Shown here: positions 1 to 5,650 of the stretch, piece by piece
Layout: every line of letters begins with the position of its first letter
Numbering within the stretch: the stretch's first letter is position 1
Assembly: GCA_031283825.1 (NCBI GenBank)
Contig: JAITAZ010000494.1
Location: 1 to 5,922 of the forward strand
Length of the DNA stretch: 5,922 nt
Direction of reading: 5' to 3'
Origin: Planctomycetaceae bacterium
GTDB taxonomy: Bacteria; Planctomycetota; Planctomycetia; Pirellulales; Thermoguttaceae
The notes under the pieces: model-generated
The model's database searches: none
Seen by the model: only the letters and a program-made list of their open reading frames with translations
What the model was told of the DNA's origin: nothing
Position numbers and translations under genes: made by a program

Positions 1-205
1 TTTGGTTGAAAAAATCTTGTTAGCAAACCTTAGTCTCTATTTTATTGACAAAAAGTAGATTTTGCAATGTAAATCATTTTATAATTTATATTTTTGTCGA
101 AACATCAATTTCAACTCAAACGGGAGGGGGGTAAAACACCTCATTTTTAACAAATTGTAACCACTTGACACAAAATAAATCCCATCTATAATACTCCCCA
201 CAAGC
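1..205 (+). promoter_or_regulatory. CRISPR leader region (AT-rich, non-coding)
   Basis: This AT-rich stretch lies on the leader side of the array. The orientation follows from the repeats: the crRNA handle is at the right end of each + strand repeat, and the badly decayed repeat is at the far right, as is usual for the trailer end. The region has no convincing gene. A short open stretch ending in a stop at 56-58 shows no recognisable protein signature, so it could at most be the tail of an upstream gene. A G-rich patch lies at 121-131. A consensus promoter sits at its right end, 13 bp before the first repeat. New spacers would be expected to enter at the 205/206 junction, which is inferred from how CRISPR adaptation works. 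The left limit of the leader cannot be defined from this window. Confidence 0.65.
165..192 (+). promoter_or_regulatory. Consensus sigma70 promoter of the CRISPR array
   Basis: A perfect -35 box TTGACA (165-170) and a perfect -10 box TATAAT (187-192) are separated by 16 bp. Transcription would start near 198-200, only about 6-8 nt before the first repeat at 206, so the pre-crRNA would have almost no untranslated leader. Orientation and position both fit a promoter dedicated to the array. The match to both consensus hexamers is seen directly; the start site and activity are inferred. Confidence 0.8.
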
Positions 206-402
206 GTCGATAACGACGATAAAATTTCTACTATTGTAGATCCCAAAATCGGGAACTCATACAATGTAAGGTCGATAACGACGATAAAATTTCTACTATT
301 GTAGATTCGTGTGCGGCGGTTGCTTTATCGACTGCGTCGATAACGACGATAAAATTTCTACTCTTGTAGATATAATAATTCGGCAAAACCTCCGGCAGAT
401 AA

Positions 403-438
403 GTCGATAACGACGAGAAATTTTCTACTATTGTTGTT
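403..438 (+). repeat. Internal degenerate CRISPR repeat (repeat 4)
   Basis: This repeat differs from the consensus at positions 15 (T to G), 19 (A to T), 33 (A to T) and 35 (A to T). Positions 33 and 35 lie in the 3' arm of the crRNA handle stem, so TCTAC now faces GTTGT and two of five base pairs are lost. The 5' part GTCGATAACGACGA is unchanged. The crRNA carrying the following spacer (439-467) would therefore have a damaged handle and may be poorly processed or poorly loaded into Cas12a. That last point is inferred from known handle requirements. Confidence 0.85.
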
Positions 439-789
439 TGCGTCGTCTAGCCCTGCAAGGTCTTGATGTCGATAACGACGATAAAATTTCTACTATTGTA
501 GATATTACTCCCTTTATGATTCGGGTATTATGTCGATAACGACGATAAAATTTCTACTATTGTAGATAGGCATCGACCTGACAATCTTGTAGAGTAGGTC
601 GATAACGACGATAAAATTTCTACTATTGTAGATAGTTCCATTGAGGTTTGAAATTAAAAAGTCGATAACGACGATAAAATTTCTACTATTGTAGATAGAA
701 CTGGGACAAAAGAGATAAATGTCATTTCGATAACGACGATAAAATTTCTACTATTGTAGATCTTGACCGCCGTTTGGGTGGTTGTTCGT

Positions 790-825
790 GTCGATAACGA
801 CGAGAAAATTTCTAAAATAGCAGAA
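790..825 (+). repeat. Terminal degenerate CRISPR repeat (repeat 10)
   Basis: The last repeat keeps GTCGATAACGACGA but differs at positions 15, 26, 27, 30, 32 and 36, which destroys the handle hairpin. A decayed repeat is normal for the leader-distal end of an array and confirms that the leader is on the left. The position-15 change (T to G) is also present in internal repeat 4. No spacer-repeat unit follows it. Confidence 0.85.
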
Positions 826-1163
826 AACCACCCCAAAAACTAACTATTCGTTAGAAAATCAGGTAAAAAATACACAATGCGAATGGAATTTCTACCACTG
901 TCACCAAAAAAAATTCTAAAATAAAACTCTACTAAAACAATTTACTAAAATAAACCCGTTTTTAGAAGTTCCCAAATGATAATTTGTAAATAACAATAAA
1001 TTAACAATCATTCGTAGAGACGCAATGCTTTGCGTCTCATTGTTCGATCAAAAGATCACCGATAGAGACGCAAAGCTTTGCGTCTCTACATTTGGTTTAG
1101 CAATTTAAAAAAGCTAAAAGTCCCTAATAAATTGTTACTACACAAAATCCAAAACAAATTGTA
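826..1163. other. Intergenic region between the array and the first unknown gene
   Basis: This 338-bp AT-rich stretch has no supportable gene on either strand; the only short ATG-started frame (877-924, 15 codons) has no supporting features. It contains two short fragments that resemble the 3' half of the CRISPR repeat (887-905 and 907-924) and a palindromic repeat element at 1014-1089. No clear promoter for the downstream gene was recognised. Confidence 0.6.
1014..1089. repeat. REPIN-like double palindrome element with 12-bp terminal inverted repeats
   Basis: The element starts with GTAGAGACGCAA (1014-1025) and ends with its reverse complement TTGCGTCTCTAC (1078-1089). Each end is itself a hairpin. 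The left one pairs GAGACGCAA (1017-1025) with TTGCGTCTC (1030-1038) around a 4-nt loop. The right one is a perfect 26-bp palindrome (1063-1088, half-site TAGAGACGCAAAG). The two hairpins share 23 nt in direct orientation (1016-1038 and 1064-1086) with a single difference, T1026 versus A1074. Between them lies GATC-AAAA-GATC (1046-1057). Short palindromes built on AGAGACGC are known as interspersed repeats in several bacterial groups, so this is probably a genome-wide family copied as a non-autonomous mobile unit. It could also act as a bidirectional transcription barrier. No clear target-site duplication is visible. Confidence 0.75.
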
Positions 1164-1796
1164 ATGCAAAATTTAAATTGTAATTTTTTTGATTTTCGAG
1201 ATAAAAGTCTTTCCTCCTGTTTTTCGTGTGAATTTTACTACGAAAATGACATAGAGAAATTACGCACAATTATTGATACACTAGAGACGATGAATTATTT
1301 TCGCGGTGCAATATCCGACGTAATTCAATGTCATAAATATAATTCGTTTATTGCCAACTCTCCAATTAATAATATTTTTTGCAGTAAAAACGAAAGAATC
1401 CGCACAATAAATTTAGATGCAGAGGAAATTTTTGAGGAGGGATGTTTACGTTCAATTAACGATTTTATTTCTCTACCGTTGTTTAATGAGCGATCTCGCC
1501 GGATGAGTATATCAAACTGGACGGATTCCGAGCTTGCGTATCACGTATTGATTGACGATTCGGATTATTGTTTATGGCAGTACAAAAAAACAGACCATAC
1601 TTCGGAAGATTGGTATATTGCTTTTGCACGTACTATTATGTTGATGAATGATATCTTGATTAAAAACGGATACTGCGATCAGATATATTTCGAGTATGGA
1701 GATAATGATTCAACAGCAGTAATACTCACAAAAGAAATGTTTCAATATCTTGCGGAAAGCAATATAATCGGTAATCGAATTGTTACCTTTCAGTAA
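1164..1796 (+). CDS. Hypothetical protein, 210 aa, family not recognised
   Basis: I do not recognise this protein. It is acidic-looking and soluble, with no signal peptide or membrane segment. It has eight cysteines (6, 19, 22, 56, 73, 94, 136, 171), including one CxxC pair at 19-22 but no second pair to make a standard zinc ribbon. The C-terminal third (about 119-185) is rich in aromatic and acidic residues, for example the DDSDYCLWQY and YFEYGDNDS stretches, and resembles a compact alpha/beta domain more than a coiled coil. The ATG at 1164 is the first Met after an in-frame stop at 1128-1130. There is no Shine-Dalgarno sequence; the start is preceded by AAAACAAATTGTA. It lies 27 bp upstream of the 551-aa gene on the same strand, so the two may be co-transcribed. 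Its AT-rich codon use, typical composition and full-length frame support a real gene; the function is unknown. An immunity-type or accessory protein is possible but unproven. Confidence 0.8.
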   Translation: MQNLNCNFFDFRDKSLSSCFSCEFYYENDIEKLRTIIDTLETMNYFRGAISDVIQCHKYNSFIANSPINNIFCSKNERIRTINLDAEEIFEEGCLRSINDFISLPLFNERSRRMSISNWTDSELAYHVLIDDSDYCLWQYKKTDHTSEDWYIAFARTIMLMNDILIKNGYCDQIYFEYGDNDSTAVILTKEMFQYLAESNIIGNRIVTFQ

Positions 1797-1823
1797 ACTT
1801 AATCTTTTTATAATAAAACAAAT

Positions 1824-3479
1824 ATGATCTTTGATTTTTTAAAAGCACAAGAACATGGCGGCGTTACGCCGACATCTTATTTTAGGAATAAAGACGGCTT
1901 TATCGGCGCTGATGATGAATGGATAAAACAACGAATAAACATTGATTGGGAAATACTTTCGCAGCCAAATTTATCGCGTTCCGACAGAGAAATTATTATT
2001 GTTGATTTTGGTTTCATCGCTCAATATTACGCTAGTAAAGGTACAATTAAATGTTTTGACTCATTACAGGAAGGTTGGTATCTTATCAAAAAAGGCGTCC
2101 TATATGATTACTGGAATCATAAAGGAAGAATGCGATTGACAGATTTTTGGGATGAAAATTCACGTAATAAAGTTGGTTTTTTAGGCGAAGTAACAGAATT
2201 AAAAAATATTCTCGGAGCTGGTTTTATACTTGCTCCAATTGAGACTTTTGATTTGTTCGATTTAGTGATCAAACAAATTGAAACTCAATACATATCATGG
2301 AATGACGATGATTTTTATCCAGAATACCTCGTTAGACTTTATAGTATGTTACAAAAAAAATCTGAATGGAAAAGTCTAATTGCGCGTCCGCGCCGACGGT
2401 GGAATCATCCGTTTAGAGATATTTTTGAACATTGGAATAACGAAACGAAACTGGCACGCGATATAACGGCAATGCTTGATTATCATGTCAAATGGAATAG
2501 CGGTTTTTCACAAAATCATCGTTCAGAGTTTGATTCTCATTTTACTATGATTAATCCATTTGAGCTTCATGTATTGGAACATGTCAGATCGCAGCTTGGA
2601 TTAACTACGCCGAAAGTTGATCACATACTTACCCAAAGTCCGTTCTATCCGTTTCCTGATATTGTAAAAAATATTAGTAGCGATGAAATCTATGCAAAAG
2701 ATGAATTGTTGCGAAAATTTGTTGAGAAAAATCGCGATTGGTGTAATGGATTGAATGACGAATATAAACAACTTGATATTGAAACCACTTATGTTAAAGA
2801 GACAAATAATTTATCGGTCTCGACAAATATGAGTTCTAAAGACGGATTATCTTGTGAGAAATCGCGATTGCGAGCGTATATTTTTTCAATGGACAAATTC
2901 AGAGAGTATTTTGGTTATTGTGATTTATCAATTATTGAGACGTTAAATATTCCATCGTATTTGAGCGTTGGCAATATTGATTTCAAACGTGGTCTTACTC
3001 GTTTTTTAGAAGGACGCGACGCCGAACCAAACAGACCAGTAGAAGAGTATATTAGCGCATGGGAAATTATTTGTAATCACGTTGGTCAAAGAGTCAAAAT
3101 TGACGAGTTTACAAATCTTGGCGTTATTTCGGCGGATTTCTTTGCGTCTATTCTGGCGCCTATCGAATTTTTTCCCGATATAGACAATATCATTGTGTTT
3201 GTCGCAGATTTTGAAATGATACGATCAATAGTAGAATCAATGTCGATTCAGCCGAATAATAACTCGTCTAAAGAAAATAAAGACGATACCGGATTAGGTC
3301 TTGGTTTATTGTTTCAATTATCTGGTCTTGTTCAATCTTTTCAAGACGCCAATACTAACAATCAATATTGTGATCAGGATTTGCAAAAGGCGGCTGTCGG
3401 TTTAACCTCTCTTTTGATACAAGCGTATAAACAAAAAAAAGACATTATTATATTTTTTGATCAAAATCAATTTGATTAA
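1824..3479 (+). CDS. Hypothetical protein, 551 aa, family not recognised
   Basis: I do not recognise this protein and see no nuclease, ATPase, helicase or Cas motif. No signal peptide or membrane span is evident. Eleven of its twelve tryptophans lie in the first 306 residues (33, 42, 85, 97, 109, 159, 182, 193, 204, 224, 306), followed by a Trp-poor C-terminal part, which suggests two regions. A basic patch (ARPRRRWNHPFR) lies near residues 187-198. Residues about 318-345 and 476-490 are polar, Ser/Asn-rich probable linkers; the second is followed by a short Gly/Leu stretch (490-502). The six residues ILAPIE occur twice (135-140 and 443-448) in similar hydrophobic surroundings, hinting at an internal duplication. 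The ATG at 1824 is directly preceded by AAAACAAAT and has no Shine-Dalgarno sequence; a TATAAT hexamer at 1809-1814 is too close to the start to be judged. It probably forms a unit with the 210-aa gene 27 bp upstream. No clear terminator follows. Confidence 0.85.
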   Translation: MIFDFLKAQEHGGVTPTSYFRNKDGFIGADDEWIKQRINIDWEILSQPNLSRSDREIIIVDFGFIAQYYASKGTIKCFDSLQEGWYLIKKGVLYDYWNHKGRMRLTDFWDENSRNKVGFLGEVTELKNILGAGFILAPIETFDLFDLVIKQIETQYISWNDDDFYPEYLVRLYSMLQKKSEWKSLIARPRRRWNHPFRDIFEHWNNETKLARDITAMLDYHVKWNSGFSQNHRSEFDSHFTMINPFELHVLEHVRSQLGLTTPKVDHILTQSPFYPFPDIVKNISSDEIYAKDELLRKFVEKNRDWCNGLNDEYKQLDIETTYVKETNNLSVSTNMSSKDGLSCEKSRLRAYIFSMDKFREYFGYCDLSIIETLNIPSYLSVGNIDFKRGLTRFLEGRDAEPNRPVEEYISAWEIICNHVGQRVKIDEFTNLGVISADFFASILAPIEFFPDIDNIIVFVADFEMIRSIVESMSIQPNNNSSKENKDDTGLGLGLLFQLSGLVQSFQDANTNNQYCDQDLQKAAVGLTSLLIQAYKQKKDIIIFFDQNQFD

Positions 3480-3569
3480 AACTCTACGCAACGTTGAGGT
3501 CGTGATTGATAGGCGAAAATAATATTCGTTACAAAAATTCTGCTTAAATATTTATGTGGATCGATTATC

Positions 3570-3597
3570 TTGTAGTTTATTATTTGTTTAATATAAT
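3570..3597 (+). promoter_or_regulatory. Possible glmS promoter
   Basis: A perfect -10 box TATAAT (3592-3597) is preceded at 16 bp by TTGTAG (3570-3575), which matches only the TTG half of the -35 consensus. Transcription would begin near 3604 and leave an untranslated leader of about 94 nt before the glmS ATG at 3698. The rest of the 218-bp gap (3480-3697) is AT-rich with no gene. It shows only a short CAACGTTG palindrome at 3489-3496, which is not a terminator. I see no recognisable glmS ribozyme core. Confidence 0.35.
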
Positions 3598-3697
3598 TGT
3601 CTTTTGCACTTAATTTTTACTGCTTTTTGAATTTGTTATTTGATTGAAATTCACAAGACATTATTACGTTTTGTTATTTATTTTTTTTAGAATTACG

Positions 3698-5566
3698 ATG
3701 TGTGGAATAGTCGGATATATTGGTTTTCAGAATCCAATTGATTTTCTTTTGCGAGGTTTGCGATTGCTTGAATATCGCGGTTACGACAGCGCAGGCATCG
3801 CGACTGTTGACACGAACCGCACAATTCAAATTGCGAAAACTGCCGGTCGTGTCGAATCGCTTAACAAGTTGACGCATTCGAAACGCTTGCATGGCAACGT
3901 AGGCATCGGTCATACGCGATGGGCGACGCACGGTTTGCCGACGCAATTGAACGCTCATCCGCATTTAAGTTATGACGGTTCGGTTGCGGTTGTTCATAAT
4001 GGCGTGATTGAAAATTATCAATCAATAATGAATCAGCTAACCAAACGCGGAATAAAATTTTCAACTCAAACAGACACTGAATCGTTGGCTCATTTGATTG
4101 CGTTTTATCTTAACGAAGAGATTGCCAAGTTCGGCGATAAAATTCAGACTAATGAATTATTGCCGAGAGCGGTTAATCTTGCTATTTCTCAAATACAAGG
4201 CACGTATGGAATAGCGGTAGTTTTTCGCGACTATCCCGATGTGATGATCGGCGCGAAGTTAGGAAGTCCGTTAATTATCGGAGTTGGCAGAGGAGAAAAT
4301 TTTCTAGCCAGTGATTTAACGTCTCTTGCGGGCAATACGGATCATGTAATTACTCTTTCTGATCATGAGCTTGCGTTTATGACGGCTGATAAAATTTCTA
4401 TTCGGCATCGCGACGAGGGCGAAGTTAATCGTAACATTGAGATTCTTGATATTGATCCGCTTCAAGTTGATCGCGGCGGCTTTGAGCATTACATGTTGAA
4501 AGAAATATTTGAGCAACCAGACGCGGTGCGTAATACGTTGCGAGGTCGTTTAGATTTTGATTCTGTTACGGCAAAATTCGGCGGATTAAATTTGACGGCA
4601 CAACAGTTAATGAATGTCCAACGAATAATGATGACAGCATGTGGAACGAGTTGGCATGCGTCTCTTGTTGGCGAGTATCAGATAGAGTCTCTTGCGCGGA
4701 TTCCGGTCGAGGTGGAATATGCGAGTGAGCTTAGATATCGTAATCCTCCGATGGAGAGGAATACGCTTTTATTTGCTGTAACTCAAAGTGGCGAAACTGC
4801 CGATACAATTGCGGCATTAAGAGAAATGAAACGTCGAGGTTTTCCAACGGCGTCGATTTGTAATGTCGTGGGCAGTTCGATTTCGCGAGAGTCCGATGGA
4901 GGAATTTATCTTCATGCGGGACCGGAAATCGGCGTTGCGTCAACGAAGACGTTTACGTCTCAATGTACGGTTTTTGCGATGTTGGCGTTGTACTTGGGGC
5001 GTCTTCGACATATTGATTATGAGTTCGGGCGTAAGTTGATTGACCAGATAAATAATTTGCCGAATTTGATAACAATTGCTCTTCAGACAAACGAACAAAT
5101 TAAGACAATTGCGAGTAAATATTCGCATTGTGATAATTTTTTATTTCTTGCGCGGCATTATAATTTTCCGGCGGCGTTGGAAGGCGCGCTTAAGCTCAAG
5201 GAGATAAGTTACATTCACGCGGAGGGATATCCGGCGGGAGAGATGAAACATGGACCTCTAGCGTTAATTGACTCAAAAACGCCAAGTGTTTTCATTGCGC
5301 CGGAGTGTTATGTTCATGGAAAGACGTTGTCGAATATGCAAGAGATAAAAGCTCGTGGAGGACCTGTTATTGCAATTATCACGGAAGGCGATAATAAGAC
5401 AAAAGAAGTAGCCGACGATTATATTGAGTTACCAAAGATTGCCGAATTTTTGCAACCGATTGTTTACAATGTTCCGCTTCAACTTCTAGCCTATCATATT
5501 GCCGTCTTACGAGGCTGCGACGTAGATAAACCAAGAAACCTAGCTAAAAGCGTAACCGTTGAATAA
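3698..5566 (+). CDS. glmS: Glutamine--fructose-6-phosphate aminotransferase (isomerizing)
   Basis: GlmS makes glucosamine 6-phosphate from fructose 6-phosphate and glutamine in the cytoplasm, the first committed step to UDP-GlcNAc for peptidoglycan. The 622-residue product is close to the E. coli length of 609. The class II glutaminase domain (about 2-225) starts with the catalytic Cys2 in MCGIVGYIG and has HTRWATHG (72-79), HNG (100-102) and D126 in QTDTES. Two SIS sugar-isomerase domains follow. The first (about 290-430) has ACGTSWHA (314-321) and TQSGETADT (362-370). The second (about 465-600) has E502 in LKLKEIS and H518 in KHGPLALID. The C-terminal tail NLAKSVTVE holds K617, matching the catalytic Lys603 of E. 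coli GlmS. The start at 3698 is chosen because the mature enzyme needs Cys at its N-terminus after Met removal. An upstream in-frame ATG at 3644 would add 18 mostly hydrophobic residues and block that nucleophile. No Shine-Dalgarno is visible. The gene converges on the MoxR-family gene. Confidence 0.98.
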   Translation: MCGIVGYIGFQNPIDFLLRGLRLLEYRGYDSAGIATVDTNRTIQIAKTAGRVESLNKLTHSKRLHGNVGIGHTRWATHGLPTQLNAHPHLSYDGSVAVVHNGVIENYQSIMNQLTKRGIKFSTQTDTESLAHLIAFYLNEEIAKFGDKIQTNELLPRAVNLAISQIQGTYGIAVVFRDYPDVMIGAKLGSPLIIGVGRGENFLASDLTSLAGNTDHVITLSDHELAFMTADKISIRHRDEGEVNRNIEILDIDPLQVDRGGFEHYMLKEIFEQPDAVRNTLRGRLDFDSVTAKFGGLNLTAQQLMNVQRIMMTACGTSWHASLVGEYQIESLARIPVEVEYASELRYRNPPMERNTLLFAVTQSGETADTIAALREMKRRGFPTASICNVVGSSISRESDGGIYLHAGPEIGVASTKTFTSQCTVFAMLALYLGRLRHIDYEFGRKLIDQINNLPNLITIALQTNEQIKTIASKYSHCDNFLFLARHYNFPAALEGALKLKEISYIHAEGYPAGEMKHGPLALIDSKTPSVFIAPECYVHGKTLSNMQEIKARGGPVIAIITEGDNKTKEVADDYIELPKIAEFLQPIVYNVPLQLLAYHIAVLRGCDVDKPRNLAKSVTVE

Positions 5567-5605
5567 AAACCAGCGGTTTTAAAAACCTCTTGAGCGGTTA
5601 CAAAA

Positions 5606-5634
5606 AACTGTTGTCAAATAGTTACAATTTTTTT
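5606..5634. terminator. Weak possible terminator between convergent genes
   Basis: AACTGTT (5606-5612) can pair with AATAGTT (5617-5623) around a 4-nt loop, with one G-U pair. A run of seven T follows at 5628-5634, five bases after the stem. On the other strand the same hairpin, with one mismatch, is followed at once by a T run (complement of the A run 5602-5607), so it could also serve the - strand gene. The stem is AT-rich and weak. A second, longer-range inverted repeat (GTAACCG 5552-5558 with CGGTTAC 5595-5601) overlaps the glmS 3' end. Confidence 0.35.
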
Positions 5635-5650
5635 ATTCTGTGCAAAATAT

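Larger units (their letters stand above)
206..825 (+). CRISPR. Type V-A (Cas12a-type) CRISPR array, 10 repeats and 9 spacers
   Basis: The 36-nt repeats start at 206, 271, 336, 403, 468, 532, 598, 661, 726 and 790. Each begins with GTCGATAACGAC and ends with AATTTCTACTATTGTAGAT. The last 19 nt are the hallmark Cas12a crRNA handle, with stem TCTAC/GTAGA and loop TATT, which Cas12a itself recognises and processes without a tracrRNA. Six repeats (1, 2, 5, 6, 7, 8) are identical. Repeat 3 has one loop change (position 28, A to C). Repeat 9 has one change at position 1 (G to T). Repeat 4 has four changes and repeat 10 has six. Spacers are 242-270, 307-335, 372-402, 439-467, 504-531, 568-597, 634-660, 697-725 and 762-789, with lengths 29, 29, 31, 29, 28, 30, 27, 29 and 28. 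Transcription is on the + strand from the promoter at 165-192. No spacer visibly matches another part of this window. The effector and adaptation genes are absent here and would be expected to the left. Subtype assignment rests on the repeat alone. Confidence 0.97.

Noticed and set aside
2..58. Possible C-terminal tail of an upstream gene on the + strand
   Set aside because: Only 18 codons are visible and nothing identifies a family such as Cas2; an open stretch this short is expected by chance.
45..85. Second promoter with TTGACA (45-50) and TATAAT (80-85)
   Set aside because: The boxes are 29 bp apart, too far for sigma70; only weak hexamers occur at proper spacing.
79..264. Open frame on the - strand across the leader and first repeat
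   Set aside because: It is partly built from repeat sequence and overlaps the array promoter; the protein has no recognisable features.
654..836. Open frame on the - strand inside the array
   Set aside because: It is a by-product of translating repeats; the protein contains recurring repeat-derived segments such as EILSSLST.
877..924. 15-codon ATG-started frame between array and REPIN-like element
   Set aside because: Very short, no ribosome binding site, and it overlaps repeat-like sequence.
1942..2139. Second + strand frame within the 551-aa gene
   Set aside because: It is an out-of-frame shadow of the larger, coherent coding sequence.
3480..3697. glmS ribozyme or riboswitch in the glmS leader
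   Set aside because: No recognisable ribozyme core or paired helices were seen in this AT-rich stretch.
4388..4400. 13-nt match to the CRISPR repeat core (GATAAAATTTCTA) inside glmS
   Set aside because: It encodes ordinary GlmS residues (around ADKIS) and lacks the rest of the handle; taken as chance.
3674..5128. Several - strand frames opposite glmS
   Set aside because: They lie antisense to a strongly conserved enzyme gene and have no protein signatures of their own.
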